A DNA stretch of 64,000 nt. Origin: Egicoccus sp. AB-alg2. Its GTDB lineage: Bacteria; Actinomycetota; Nitriliruptoria; Nitriliruptorales; Nitriliruptoraceae. Positions 8,647 through 17,325 of the stretch are shown in pieces. Within the stretch, counting starts at the first letter, position 1, and the number at the start of each line of letters is the position of its first letter. The stretch covers positions 186,001-250,000 of the forward strand of contig NZ_JBGUAX010000008.1 of NCBI RefSeq assembly GCF_041821065.1, written 5' to 3'. Position numbers and translations under genes: made by a program. The notes below the pieces were generated by a model that ran no database searches, was not told the origin of the DNA, and saw nothing but the letters and a program-made list of their open reading frames with translations.

Positions 8647-8725
8647 TAGTGTAGGATCGAGGAGTTCCGCCGGCCGCAAGCGAGGCGCGCGGCCGGAGCA
8701 TCTGACGGATCGGGAGGAGCACGTC

Positions 8726-9772
8726 GTGGAGCAGGTTCGCACGCAGACACAGACGCGAGAGCAGACGAAGCAGAACGTGCACGTCTACACCGAGCACTAC
8801 GACAAGAAGCGCATCTACGTCCGCGAGGTGAGCAGCAACCGCTACAGCCTGGCTGCCGAACGACGCGAGCGACTCGACCGCATCCCGCGGGTGTTCACGC
8901 CGGAACTCGGGCACGGCAAGAAGGAGAACTGGGCGGTCATGCGCCCGGGCGACGAGACGTTTCGCTCGCAGAGCCTCGACGTCCACTTCGTCACCGTGCA
9001 ACCCAACGGCCGCAACGACGGGCACGGGCATCAGAACGAGGCGATGTTCTACGTGCTCGAGGGCGATGGCGGCTACGAGATGCACGACGGCAAACGGTAC
9101 GACTGGAACGCGGGTGACGCCGTCGCCGTGCACAACGACTGCGTGCACTGGCACAACAACCCGAATCCCGAGAAGCGGGCCGTCTGCCTGGTCATGAAGC
9201 CGAAGCCCCTGGCGCTTTTCCTGGGACTGACCTACCAGGGAAAGATCGGCTACAAGCCGGAGAACGAGCACCTGTACGAGCCGCGCAGCGAGTGGCTCAC
9301 GGCCCGGCCGGAAGGCGACGACGAGATCCCCAAGGTCCTGCCCAAGGATGCCACCCCCTTCGAACTGACGCCCTTCGGGTACACGCGCCGTATCGCCGGC
9401 GAGGGCGTGCCGCTGCGGATCAAGGGTGTCGAGGCCTATCTGCACCAGATCCCGGAGGGCAGCCGATCGGGCAAGCGGTGGAAGATGCCCGACGAGGTCG
9501 CCTACGTCCGTGAAGGTGAGGGCTACGACCTGCACTGGGACGTCGAGGCAGAGATCGACGACCAGTACTACGCGCGCATCGCCAAGAAGCCGACCAAGTG
9601 GGAGTGGAAGCAGGGCGACGTCATCTGGACGCCGCACAACACCATCGTGCAGCGCTTCAACACCGGTGCGGGGACGGCCGAACTCATCGCCGGGTCGAAC
9701 CGGGTCTTCAACCTGCTCGGCTACTCACGCGTCCACTACTTCGAGAACGCGCCCGAGTACGACGCTGGCTGA
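8726..9772 (+). CDS. bicupin dioxygenase-like protein (gentisate 1,2-dioxygenase family)
   Basis: This 348-residue protein has two cupin domains. The first carries the probable iron site DGHGHQNEAMFYVLEG (His100, His102 plus His141-143 in CVHWHNN); the second, around residues 225-320, has lost most metal ligands. This asymmetry is typical of gentisate, salicylate and 1-hydroxy-2-naphthoate ring-cleavage dioxygenases, which open aromatic rings between a hydroxyl and a carboxyl. The GTG start has GGGAGGAG eight bases upstream. Together with the Rieske and FAD hydroxylases it is the best ring-cleavage candidate in the window. The lower conservation of known gentisate motifs leaves the substrate open. 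Confidence 0.78.
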   Translation: MEQVRTQTQTREQTKQNVHVYTEHYDKKRIYVREVSSNRYSLAAERRERLDRIPRVFTPELGHGKKENWAVMRPGDETFRSQSLDVHFVTVQPNGRNDGHGHQNEAMFYVLEGDGGYEMHDGKRYDWNAGDAVAVHNDCVHWHNNPNPEKRAVCLVMKPKPLALFLGLTYQGKIGYKPENEHLYEPRSEWLTARPEGDDEIPKVLPKDATPFELTPFGYTRRIAGEGVPLRIKGVEAYLHQIPEGSRSGKRWKMPDEVAYVREGEGYDLHWDVEAEIDDQYYARIAKKPTKWEWKQGDVIWTPHNTIVQRFNTGAGTAELIAGSNRVFNLLGYSRVHYFENAPEYDAG

Positions 9773-10005
9773 CACGTCCGGCAGTTGCCGACTCCTGTCC
9801 CGGACGCGCCGCGACACCCCTCCGCTGGCTCCGCGACCGGCCCTCCTGCTGTCCGGCGAGAGGCGCGCGGGGGGCGATGTCTGGATGAGTCGGCCGCCGG
9901 GCCCATGCGGTGTTCGGGCCCGGGGGTCTGCCGGCTCCTCGCTTCGCCCTGGCGGACGTGGTGGATCCCCTCGTGCTCATCTCCGATTCGCCCGCGCTGG
10001 CGTCC

Positions 10006-11280
10006 TCATCGACCCGGGGTTCTCGTAACGCGACCCTGACCCGGAGGCAGCGGTGCCGCATCGCTGGCCTCACCGGTTTCGGCGCCGCTCGGCGTCCGGG
10101 CAGGGCGACCGTGTCGGAGGGCGGCGATGCCCAGGAGGGCCAGGCCGATCCCACCACCCGCAAGGAACCCGAGCGTGAGGCCGACGGCCGACATGAGGGG
10201 TCCGACGACGACCGGGGCGGCCGTCGAGGCGCCCTGATTCACCGTCCCGCGGAGTCCCAGGGCCAGGCCGCGACAGTCGTCGGGCGCGGCCGTCGTGACG
10301 ATGCTGATCAGCAGGGGGAGGCTCAGTCCGATCGCGACCCCGATCAGCGCCGGCGTGAGGAACACCCACGGCATGGCGGTCGAGGCGGGCGCGATGAGCA
10401 GTCCGACCGCCCCGCAACCCAAGCCGGCGATCGTCGCCCACTGGGGGGTCATACGCTGCGCCCAACCGCCGGCGGTGGGTGCCATGCACGCGGCGACGAA
10501 GCCCGCGGTCGCCATCACGACCCCGGCAACGGCCGGATCGACCGCTTGCTCGACGAGGAACACCGGGAGAAACGTCGAGAAGATGGTGGAGATCCACAGT
10601 CGCGCGGAGGTCAACACCAAGGCCACCTGGATGCCAGGTATCCGGGTCAGTCCTGCAGCAGCACGCAAGCCGGTGCCGCGCTTCTTGGCAGCAGCCGATG
10701 CCCCACCGGGCTGGGTCTCTCGTAGACCGGCGCCAATGGTCGCGAACAGCAGCGCGTACACGGCAGGCACGAGCAGGGCCCAGCGAAAGCCGACGAGGCT
10801 GGCCGCCCCACCGACCAGCAACGGGCCCGTCATCTTGCCGACGTTGCCGAAGAACGCGAATCGGCCGGTGAGGCGCGGTCGTTCGTCGGCGTCCACGGCG
10901 GCGGCCGTGATGTAGGTCTGCGACGCGACCCAACCCAGGTTACGGGCGACGCCGTGCAGCGGCTGGAGGAGCAGGAACACCCACACGCTGCTGGTCATCG
11001 CGAACGCCACGGAGACGAGGCCGGTCGCGATCGCTCCGACCACGAAGCTGCGTTTCGGCCCCAGGCGATCGATGATGGCGCCGCACGGTATGGAGGTGAG
11101 TGCGGCAGCCAGCGCGCCGGCACTCACGATGAGCCCGATGAGGTCGAATCCCGCGCCGAGCTCACGTGCGCGGAGGGGCACCAGGAACGCGACCTGTGCG
11201 GTCATCGCGAGCCCGAAGGCGCCGACGAGGTAGGCGAGCCAGAGGCGGCGCGTCCGTGTATCGCCCCGGGGAACCCCCAT
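10006..11280 (-). CDS. MFS transporter
   Basis: This 424-residue, roughly 12-helix major facilitator carries CGAIIDRLGPKRSFVVG, the motif A loop, near residue 65. Its C-terminal tail (about 30 residues) is polar and proline-rich. GGGAGGT precedes the ATG at ideal spacing, and a FadR-type operator lies 25 bases upstream of the start. The FAD monooxygenase gene ends 38 bases upstream on the same strand, so the two may also be cotranscribed. A role in moving an aromatic acid or its breakdown products across the membrane is inferred from context only. Confidence 0.85.
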   Translation of the reverse strand: MGVPRGDTRTRRLWLAYLVGAFGLAMTAQVAFLVPLRARELGAGFDLIGLIVSAGALAAALTSIPCGAIIDRLGPKRSFVVGAIATGLVSVAFAMTSSVWVFLLLQPLHGVARNLGWVASQTYITAAAVDADERPRLTGRFAFFGNVGKMTGPLLVGGAASLVGFRWALLVPAVYALLFATIGAGLRETQPGGASAAAKKRGTGLRAAAGLTRIPGIQVALVLTSARLWISTIFSTFLPVFLVEQAVDPAVAGVVMATAGFVAACMAPTAGGWAQRMTPQWATIAGLGCGAVGLLIAPASTAMPWVFLTPALIGVAIGLSLPLLISIVTTAAPDDCRGLALGLRGTVNQGASTAAPVVVGPLMSAVGLTLGFLAGGGIGLALLGIAALRHGRPARTPSGAETGEASDAAPLPPGQGRVTRTPGR

Positions 11281-11304
11281 CCGCTACCTCCCTCGCTTCA
11301 CCCA

Positions 11305-11317
11305 TCGGTCAGACCAT
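11305..11317. promoter_or_regulatory. FadR-type operator upstream of the MFS gene at 10006
   Basis: TCGGTCAGACCAT has the GGTnnnACCA core of the cluster's operator. It sits between the stop of the FAD monooxygenase and the MFS start, which suggests a separate regulated promoter for the MFS gene. Confidence 0.55.
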
Positions 11318-11318
11318 A

Positions 11319-12950
11319 CTACCGCGATTGTGCGCGAGTGAACCGATGGGTGAGGCGTGTCCCGCTCGGCCGCTCCCGGCCGGTGATGGTGGCGAGCAGG
11401 TCCGCAGGGTCATCCGTCACCTCGTCGCCGGCCCAGGCGACGAACTGGTCGGGCCGCACCAGGACGTAGCGGGCCTCGTAGGCGCCTCGCCCGCCGGCCA
11501 GATCGTCGCGGACCACGGTCAGCGGGATCCGTGCCTGGCTCGCCGCCTGCGCGAACCGCTGGAGTTGCGCCTCGTCCCCATCGAACGACAGCAGGGTGAA
11601 TCCCGTGCCGAGCGCATCGAAGCTCGTCATGCCCGACGACAGCGGCTGCGGGGCGAGGTGGTGGCCGGGCCGGGCCTCGAAGCGGTGCTGCCCGAGGCCG
11701 CTCGTCCGCGCGCCATCCGCGGCGAGCACAACGGGAGACCCGCCGTAGTGGGGCTCGAAGCGTGCCAGGCGTTGGCCGAAGCCCATCGCCATGTCCTCGA
11801 ACGCCGCCGCGAACGCTTCGCGGTCGCGGTCAGGAGAGTAGTTGGCCAGGAACCGGCGGTCGTCTCGGATCCACCCACCGATGATCTCCTCGCCCACGTC
11901 GCGGAAGACGGGTTGCCGTTCGAGACTGTAGGAATCGAGGAGCGCCTCGCCGCCCCAGCCCTGCAGCACGGCGGCCAGCTTCCAGCCCAAGTTGACGGCA
12001 TCTTCGAGGCCGTTGTTGAGGCCATAGCCGCCGTAGGGCGGGTGGGTGTGGGCTGCGTCACCGGCGATGAAAGTTCGCCCGGAGCGGTACGTCGTTGCGA
12101 CCTGCACCCGCAGGTCCCAGAAGCCGACGTGGTCGATCGTCGCTCGGAACGGGAAGCCGGCGGCCTCGTCCAGGGCGCGCTGGGGGTCGAACGTCTCGGA
12201 CGACATGCCGCGCGGCACAGGGGCGTGGAAGAAGAACTCCTCGTCCGCGTCGACCCGGCCGAAGAATCGCCAGTACCCCTCGAGGTCGGGATGCATCACG
12301 CGGTAGGTCGAACGCTCGGGATACCGGCGCGCGAGCTCGTCGTGCAGATGGCGGCTTCGGAACACGACCAGCGTGACGAGTTCGTCCCAGTCGGTTCCCT
12401 CTCGGGCGATGTCGGCCTGTTCACGGACGAGCGAGTGGCCGCCGTCGCACCCAACGACGTACTCGGCGTCGAAGCGCTGCTCCTCGCCCGCGACGACCGC
12501 GCGGACCCAGGCCCCACCGCTGTCCTGTCCGATCGCCACGACCTCGGCCCCGAACTGGGCGTCGACACACGGAAAGTCCTGCAGGCGTCGACGCAGCACG
12601 GCTTCCGTCCGGTATTGCGGAAGGCGCTCGTTCTCGCGCGCGTAGTAGCCCTTGACGACTTCCCGGGTCGGCTTGACGTGCCAGTGGTCGCTCTGCAGGT
12701 CCCCGTAGACGGTGACCTGGCCGATCGGCATGTCGCGCGGCATGAGCCGCGCGTCTCGGATCTCTGCTTCGACCCCCCAGTTCGCGAACGTCTCCAGGGT
12801 GCGTTGCGAGAGTCCCTGGCCCTTGGGGATACGCGACAGCTCCGTGCGTTTCTCCAGAACTGCGCACGTGATGCCGCGGCGGCCGAGTTCGAGCGCGAGT
12901 CCGACGCCCACCGGCCCGCCGCCCACGATCACGACCTGGTATCGAGACAT
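11319..12950 (-). CDS. FAD-dependent aromatic monooxygenase (class A flavoprotein hydroxylase)
   Basis: This 543-residue protein starts with the FAD-binding VGGGPVGVGLALELGRRG (residues 9-26), has the mid-chain CDGG near 160 and the second FAD motif FIAGDAAHTHPP near 293. A C-terminal thioredoxin-like domain follows, as in phenol hydroxylase, TfdB and MhpA. These enzymes use NAD(P)H and O2 to hydroxylate phenolic substrates in the cytoplasm. I chose the ATG with GAGGAA six bases upstream rather than an ATG nine codons earlier. It is divergent from an MFS gene across a shared FadR-type operator. The likely step is ring hydroxylation before cleavage. Confidence 0.87.
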   Translation of the reverse strand: MSRYQVVIVGGGPVGVGLALELGRRGITCAVLEKRTELSRIPKGQGLSQRTLETFANWGVEAEIRDARLMPRDMPIGQVTVYGDLQSDHWHVKPTREVVKGYYARENERLPQYRTEAVLRRRLQDFPCVDAQFGAEVVAIGQDSGGAWVRAVVAGEEQRFDAEYVVGCDGGHSLVREQADIAREGTDWDELVTLVVFRSRHLHDELARRYPERSTYRVMHPDLEGYWRFFGRVDADEEFFFHAPVPRGMSSETFDPQRALDEAAGFPFRATIDHVGFWDLRVQVATTYRSGRTFIAGDAAHTHPPYGGYGLNNGLEDAVNLGWKLAAVLQGWGGEALLDSYSLERQPVFRDVGEEIIGGWIRDDRRFLANYSPDRDREAFAAAFEDMAMGFGQRLARFEPHYGGSPVVLAADGARTSGLGQHRFEARPGHHLAPQPLSSGMTSFDALGTGFTLLSFDGDEAQLQRFAQAASQARIPLTVVRDDLAGGRGAYEARYVLVRPDQFVAWAGDEVTDDPADLLATITGRERPSGTRLTHRFTRAQSR

Positions 12951-12986
12951 GCGTTCCTCATCTCTGTCTATGCCCACGACGGGCTA

Positions 12987-12999
12987 TAGGTTATACCTT
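12987..12999. promoter_or_regulatory. FadR-type operator between FAD monooxygenase and MFS genes
   Basis: TAGGTTATACCTT is an almost perfect palindrome (AGGTTATACCT) with the GGTnnnACC core, placed in the divergent space about 37 bases from the monooxygenase start and 93 from the MFS start. The A/T-rich centre could also serve as a -10 element for either gene. Confidence 0.6.
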
Positions 13000-13091
13000 T
13001 CTGGCCAAGTATTGGTTCGGTCCCGTGCGTCGACGCACGGCTGCGGCGCCTTTTCTCCGGGAACGTGCGCCGACGGCAGGAGGAGTGCCTG

Positions 13092-14294
13092 GTGACCAAA
13101 GACACTCCCGGTCCTGTGGGATACGGCCGCGTACTGCGCTCGAGATGGGCGCTCGTGTCCGTCGCGACCCTGCTGTACTGGACAGCGGCGCACGCGCTGC
13201 GACCGCTGGTACCACTCCATCTCGATGCGCTCGGAGCGAGCGAGGCCACCGTGGGACTGGTGATCGCGCTGTTCCCGCTCAGTTCGCTCGGGCTGGCGAT
13301 CCCGAGTGGCCGCCTCGTCGACCGCGTCGGTGTCCGCCGCGTGTTGGCGTTCGGTCTGGTCGGCATGGTGTCCGGCGGTGTCGGTTTCGCCGTCGCTCCG
13401 ACGGTTGCTGCCGTGGCTGCGTTCACCGTGCTGATCGGTCTGGCCGAACTGGCCACCTGGGTCTCGCTGCAGGCGTACGCCAGCGAGGGCGGCCGCGGCG
13501 ACTTCCTCACCCGCCAGCTCGCGCTCTTCTCCCTGGCGTGGGGCGGTGGCATCGCTGGCGGGCCCATCATCGGCACGCTTCTCTACGACAGGTACGGGTT
13601 CTCCGCGGTAGGCGTGTGTTACGCGTTGTGCGGAACCATCGCCGTCGTGGCCTTGTGGGTGGCACCCCGCGTCGGGCGACCGGCGGTGCGGGAGCGCCGG
13701 TCGGTGCGATCGGGCATCGCCAGCATGTGGGCCACCCTGCCGGTTCGGGCGACGCTGTTGTCCAGCTTCGTCGCCCTGTTCGTGCAAGGCATCAAGGCGT
13801 CGTTCCTTCCGCTGTACTTGGAGCGCGCCGGCCTCGACGTGCCTCTGATCGGCGTCCTCCTGTCCGTCAGCGGTATCGCGGCCCTGGTGGTGCGCCTGCC
13901 TCTGCCCCGCGTCGTCAGGCGGCTGGGGCCTGGGCGCGCGCTCGTGTTGAGCATGTGGCTCGCGGTCGTCCCGATGGGCCTGTTCCCCTTCACCCGCGGA
14001 TTCGCGGTGTGGCTCGCGCTCGCGGTGTTCGTGGGGGTCGGCCTCGGGGCGAACCCGCCCATCACCGTGGAACTGATGGCTCGCCACACGGATGCCGCCG
14101 AACGTGGCGTGGCCATGGGGCTCCGGCTGACGGCCAACCGCCTCGCGCAGGTCATTCAACCCATCGCCTTCGGCGCACTGGTGTCCGCTGCCGGCTTCGC
14201 CACCGCGTTCACCGCGGCCACCGGGGCGCTGGCCGTGATCACCGGGTGGACGAGCTCACTTCGAGACGCGCTCGCACCCTCGGGTGACGACTGA
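13092..14294 (+). CDS. MFS transporter
   Basis: This 400-residue major facilitator has about 12 hydrophobic segments and the motif A loop SGRLVDRVGVRRVLAFG near residue 65. The start is the GTG with GGAGGAG about eight bases upstream; the frame is open nine codons earlier from another GTG. It resembles the proteins encoded at 2704 and 10006 in layout, so the cluster carries three related single-gene permeases besides the Tct system. It is divergent from the FAD monooxygenase gene and lies upstream of the Rieske oxygenase genes, 124 bases away. Confidence 0.83.
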   Translation: MTKDTPGPVGYGRVLRSRWALVSVATLLYWTAAHALRPLVPLHLDALGASEATVGLVIALFPLSSLGLAIPSGRLVDRVGVRRVLAFGLVGMVSGGVGFAVAPTVAAVAAFTVLIGLAELATWVSLQAYASEGGRGDFLTRQLALFSLAWGGGIAGGPIIGTLLYDRYGFSAVGVCYALCGTIAVVALWVAPRVGRPAVRERRSVRSGIASMWATLPVRATLLSSFVALFVQGIKASFLPLYLERAGLDVPLIGVLLSVSGIAALVVRLPLPRVVRRLGPGRALVLSMWLAVVPMGLFPFTRGFAVWLALAVFVGVGLGANPPITVELMARHTDAAERGVAMGLRLTANRLAQVIQPIAFGALVSAAGFATAFTAATGALAVITGWTSSLRDALAPSGDD

Positions 14295-14418
14295 CGTGGT
14301 CGCTGCCAGGCCAGGGGCCGTCTTCACCAGCCACTTGCACGGTGGACCCCAGCAGGCAGCTGCGGCGCCCCTCTGGCTGAGGCGTCGCTATCCTCGCAAT
14401 GGTCTGAGGGTTCGACAG

Positions 14419-15720
14419 ATGAATGGTGATGGTCCGATGACGATCACGAAAGAGCCGCTCGAGTTGTCCTCGTTGGTCGTGGACGAGCCGTTCCGGTTCC
14501 GCGTCGACAGCCGTATCCAGCGGGATGACAACATCTTCCGGCTCGAGCTGGCCCGCATCTTCGGCCGGACGTGGCAGTTCGTGGCGCACGAATCCGAGGT
14601 GGCCGTGCCGGGCGACTATCGGACCACGGTGCTGGCCGGGCAGCCGGTCATCGTCAGCCGCGGAGAGGACGGTCGCATCCATGTCGTGCTCAACCGCTGC
14701 ATGCACCGCGGCGCGGTCGTCTGCCGGTCCGAACGCGGCCATGGCAACCACTTCCGGTGCCCCTACCACAACTGGGTCTACCGAAACGACGGCGCGCTCG
14801 TCGGTATGGCGCAGCGCGCCGGCTACGGGCCGAACTTCGAGGCCGGTGAGCTCGACCTGGTCCGCGTGCCGCGTGTCGACACGTATCGGGGGCTGATCTT
14901 CGCGTGCCTGGATCCGGATGCGTCCGACCTCGAGGAGCGACTGGGGCCGACGGCCTGGTACATCGATCAGTGGGCCGACCGGTCGCCGCACGGCTCGGTC
15001 CGGGTCACGTCCGGCGTGCATCGCTATCGCTACCCGGGCAACTGGAAGTTCCAGGTCGAGAACGGCATCGACGGCTACCACGGCAACTACGTGCACGAGT
15101 CGTTCGTCACGTTGCTCGATCGCTCGGGTGAGCGCCGGCGGCAGGAGGTCGTCCGAGCCCGCAACGAGCAGGCCACGAACAACCATGCCCGCAGCCTGGC
15201 GAACGGCGACAGCATGCTCGAACGCGAGGAGGGCATGCTCGGCACGTTCGACTACGCCGCGAATCCGCGCTACCGGCGCCAGCTCGAGGAGGCGCACGGC
15301 GCCGATCGAGTCGCGGACATCCTCACGCAGCGCAACCTGTTCATCTTCCCGAACCTGTACCTGTTCGAGTCCCACATCCGGGTTATTCGGCCGCTGTCGG
15401 CCACGGACACGATCGTGGACGCTCTGCCCACGTGGCTCGACGGCATCGACGACGACATCAACACCGCGCGACTTCGTGAGCACGAGCGGTTCTTCGGCCC
15501 GTCCAGCTTCGGTGCAACAGACGACATCGAGATCTTCGTCCTCAACCAGACAGGCGTGCAGGCGACAGCTGCCCGATGGCTGGACTTCTCCCGGGGACTC
15601 GAGCGAGAACGCCGGCAGCCCGATGGCAGCATCGTGGGGCACTCGACCGACGAGGTGCCGCAACGCGCGCTGTATCGCACCTGGTTCCGGATGCTGCAGC
15701 AGGAGCGGGCGGATGGTTGA
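14419..15720 (+). CDS. Rieske non-heme iron oxygenase, alpha subunit
   Basis: This 433-residue aromatic-ring-hydroxylating oxygenase large subunit has its Rieske [2Fe-2S] ligands at Cys94, His96 (RCMHRG), Cys114 and His117 (CPYHNW). The mononuclear iron ligands lie in NGIDGYHGNYVHES near 215-228. It inserts O2 into an aromatic ring together with the beta subunit. The relatives I would expect are benzoate, anthranilate or salicylate hydroxylases. The start chosen has GAGGG nine bases upstream; an ATG six codons later is possible. No ferredoxin or reductase gene is visible nearby, so electrons must come from elsewhere. Confidence 0.9.
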   Translation: MNGDGPMTITKEPLELSSLVVDEPFRFRVDSRIQRDDNIFRLELARIFGRTWQFVAHESEVAVPGDYRTTVLAGQPVIVSRGEDGRIHVVLNRCMHRGAVVCRSERGHGNHFRCPYHNWVYRNDGALVGMAQRAGYGPNFEAGELDLVRVPRVDTYRGLIFACLDPDASDLEERLGPTAWYIDQWADRSPHGSVRVTSGVHRYRYPGNWKFQVENGIDGYHGNYVHESFVTLLDRSGERRRQEVVRARNEQATNNHARSLANGDSMLEREEGMLGTFDYAANPRYRRQLEEAHGADRVADILTQRNLFIFPNLYLFESHIRVIRPLSATDTIVDALPTWLDGIDDDINTARLREHERFFGPSSFGATDDIEIFVLNQTGVQATAARWLDFSRGLERERRQPDGSIVGHSTDEVPQRALYRTWFRMLQQERADG

Positions 15721-16225
15721 GCCGGCGGCCCCGACGCTCACGGTGGCGGAGGCCGCAGAGCTCCTCTACACCGAGGCGGCCCTACTGGACGACCGACACC
15801 TCGACGAATGGCTGGCGCTGTTCACCGAAGACGCCCGCTACTGGTTGCCGATGGCCGACGAGGACCCGTCGTGCGAGCCGTCGCTGGTGTACGACGATCG
15901 CGCACGCCTCGACGAGCGCGTCTTCCGGCTGCTGGACACGCCGGCGTACGCGCAGATGCCGCCGTCGCGCACCCAGCACGACGTCACCAACGTTCGCGTG
16001 CTGCAGCAGCATGGTCGGGACGCGGTCGTGGGCTGCAACCTCGTGGTGCACGAGGTCCGGGTGGGGGACCCCTCACAGATCGGTCTCGCGACTCCGCGCA
16101 GCCTCGCCGGGCGTAGCACCTACGGGTTGCGGTGGGCGCCGGACGAGGGTTGGCGCATCGCCGAGAAGACCGTGCGTCTGCTTGCCCGGGAACTGCCGCA
16201 GTTCAACCTGACCTTCATCATCTGA
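15713..16225 (+). CDS. Rieske oxygenase, beta subunit
   Basis: The 170-residue small subunit of an aromatic-ring-hydroxylating oxygenase has an SnoaL-like fold. EAALLDDRHLDEWLALF, EDARYWLPM and the closing NLTFII are typical family landmarks. It assembles with the alpha subunit as an alpha3beta3 hexamer in family members and is structural rather than catalytic. The ATG overlaps the alpha stop by eight bases, so the subunits are translationally coupled. Confidence 0.9.
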   Translation: MVEPAAPTLTVAEAAELLYTEAALLDDRHLDEWLALFTEDARYWLPMADEDPSCEPSLVYDDRARLDERVFRLLDTPAYAQMPPSRTQHDVTNVRVLQQHGRDAVVGCNLVVHEVRVGDPSQIGLATPRSLAGRSTYGLRWAPDEGWRIAEKTVRLLARELPQFNLTFII

Positions 16226-16238
16226 CCACGAGGTGCAC

Positions 16239-16514
16239 GTGCCAACGCCCTGGGACTCCCTTGCAGGTGGCGAGGACCTCCAGGCCCGGTCCCGCGACGG
16301 ACAGGACTACCTCGTGATGCGCAACGAGTTCGCCACTGTCTGGCTCGCTCTCGACCGCACGCCCAACGGTGTGCGCCTCGTGGTCACGGACGCGGATGCG
16401 CGCACGAGCATCGCCCTGGACCCCCTGGAACTCGAGGCCATCTCTCGCATGCGCCACGAGGACTTCGACGTCCGCATCCTGGAGCGGGGCAGCGGGCCGG
16501 AGCCAACCGCATGA
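16239..16514 (+). CDS. small protein of unknown function in the Rieske operon
   Basis: This 91-residue acidic protein has no cysteines, so it is not the missing ferredoxin, and it has no membrane segment. It follows the beta subunit by 13 bases, with ACGAGG before a GTG start (another GTG two codons upstream is possible), so it is probably translated from the same transcript. I do not recognise a family. Position suggests an accessory role in oxygenase assembly or regulation, but that is inference. Confidence 0.65.
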   Translation: MPTPWDSLAGGEDLQARSRDGQDYLVMRNEFATVWLALDRTPNGVRLVVTDADARTSIALDPLELEAISRMRHEDFDVRILERGSGPEPTA

Positions 16515-16573
16515 ACGCTGCCGACGCGCGTCTGCCGCGGTCGGCCGTGGCTCGGTCGGACAATTATTCCTCT

Positions 16574-16586
16574 TTGGTCGAACCCT
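16574..16586. promoter_or_regulatory. FadR-type operator 1 upstream of tctB
   Basis: TTGGTCGAACCCT is a near match to the local operator. It overlaps the first base of TTGACG (16586-16591), the likely -35 hexamer of the tctBA promoter. A second copy lies 37 bases downstream at 16611-16623. Confidence 0.5.
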
Positions 16587-16615
16587 TGACGGGTGCCTGC
16601 GGAATCCCTTAAGGT
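16586..16615 (+). promoter_or_regulatory. candidate sigma-70 promoter for tctBA
   Basis: TTGACG (16586-16591) and TAAGGT (16610-16615) are 18 bases apart and lie 67 bases upstream of the tctB start. The -10 is imperfect (three matches to TATAAT). Both hexamers touch FadR-type operators, which supports repression of this promoter by the cluster's GntR protein. Confidence 0.4.
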
Positions 16616-16623
16616 CCGACCAA
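16611..16623. promoter_or_regulatory. FadR-type operator 2 upstream of tctB
   Basis: AAGGTCCGACCAA contains GGTCCGACC, very close to the well-known FadR core GGTCnGACC. It overlaps the presumed -10 element of the tctBA promoter. Confidence 0.6.
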
Positions 16624-16682
16624 ATGTGGGTGTTCCCCGAACGGTGCCGGGCGGTCATCAGGGCGGCCGGGAGGAGCTCGGA

Positions 16683-17291
16683 ATGGCGTCTCGACGGCAG
16701 GATGTGATCCTGACCGCCTCGCTGCTGGTGGCGATCGGTGCGATGACGTTCATGGCCTTCGATTTCAACGAGCAGGCACGACGCATTCCGCTGGTCGTCG
16801 GGATCCCGACCACCGCCCTGCTGGCCGTGCAGCTGCTGCGCAGTCTGCTCGCCCTTAAGACAGGCAACCCGGCGCTGGCGGACACCGCGGAAGCGGTCGA
16901 CGAGCAAGAGGACGGCCTGGGGGGCGGCCGTGATCGCTCCGGAGGCGACGCGTCGGAGGTCTCGGCCGACGAGGCCCGGGCGGGCACCGCCATCGAGGCG
17001 GCGAAGCCCTCCCGGCTGGAGACGTCAGCGGCTGCGTCCATGCCGATGAAGGCCTCGACGCTGAGTGCCTTCGGCTGGGTGCTGGCGCTGGGCGTGTCGT
17101 TCTACCTGCTGGGGATGCTGGCCACGGTGCCGGTGTTCTTCCTGGCGTTCATGCGCCTGTACGCCAGGGAACGGTGGTGGGTCATCGCTGTTGCGTCGGG
17201 TGTGACGCTGGCGGTCATCCACGTGTTCTTCGTGGTCCTGCTCGAGGTGCGGCTCTATCAGGGCCGCTTCGGCGAACTGCTGCCCTGGTGA
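16683..17291 (+). CDS. tctB: tripartite tricarboxylate transporter small membrane subunit (TctB)
   Basis: This 202-residue protein has four hydrophobic segments in two pairs (about 10-65 and 135-195). A long acidic, glycine-rich cytoplasmic loop (about 70-115) separates them and is longer than I would expect for TctB. TctB partners TctA in secondary uptake of carboxylates captured by TctC. The start is the ATG after GGGAGGAG. The TctA gene follows 34 bases downstream. Two FadR-type operators and a candidate promoter lie directly upstream. Confidence 0.85.
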   Translation: MASRRQDVILTASLLVAIGAMTFMAFDFNEQARRIPLVVGIPTTALLAVQLLRSLLALKTGNPALADTAEAVDEQEDGLGGGRDRSGGDASEVSADEARAGTAIEAAKPSRLETSAAASMPMKASTLSAFGWVLALGVSFYLLGMLATVPVFFLAFMRLYARERWWVIAVASGVTLAVIHVFFVVLLEVRLYQGRFGELLPW

Positions 17292-17325
17292 GTTCGCTGC
17301 CCGCGCGCCGACGGAAGGTGCCCCC

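Noticed and set aside
8721-9779. A [2Fe-2S] or ferredoxin-like partner for the Rieske oxygenase in the bicupin region
   Set aside because: No cysteine pattern; the protein is a bicupin.
11166-12989. 607-codon open frame on the + strand
   Set aside because: It is the antisense shadow of the FAD monooxygenase, which has clear FAD motifs and a Shine-Dalgarno site.
14395-14418. FadR-type operator before the Rieske alpha gene (AATGGTCTGAGGG)
   Set aside because: Only the GGT half-site is present; the other half reads GGG, so I left it out of the set.
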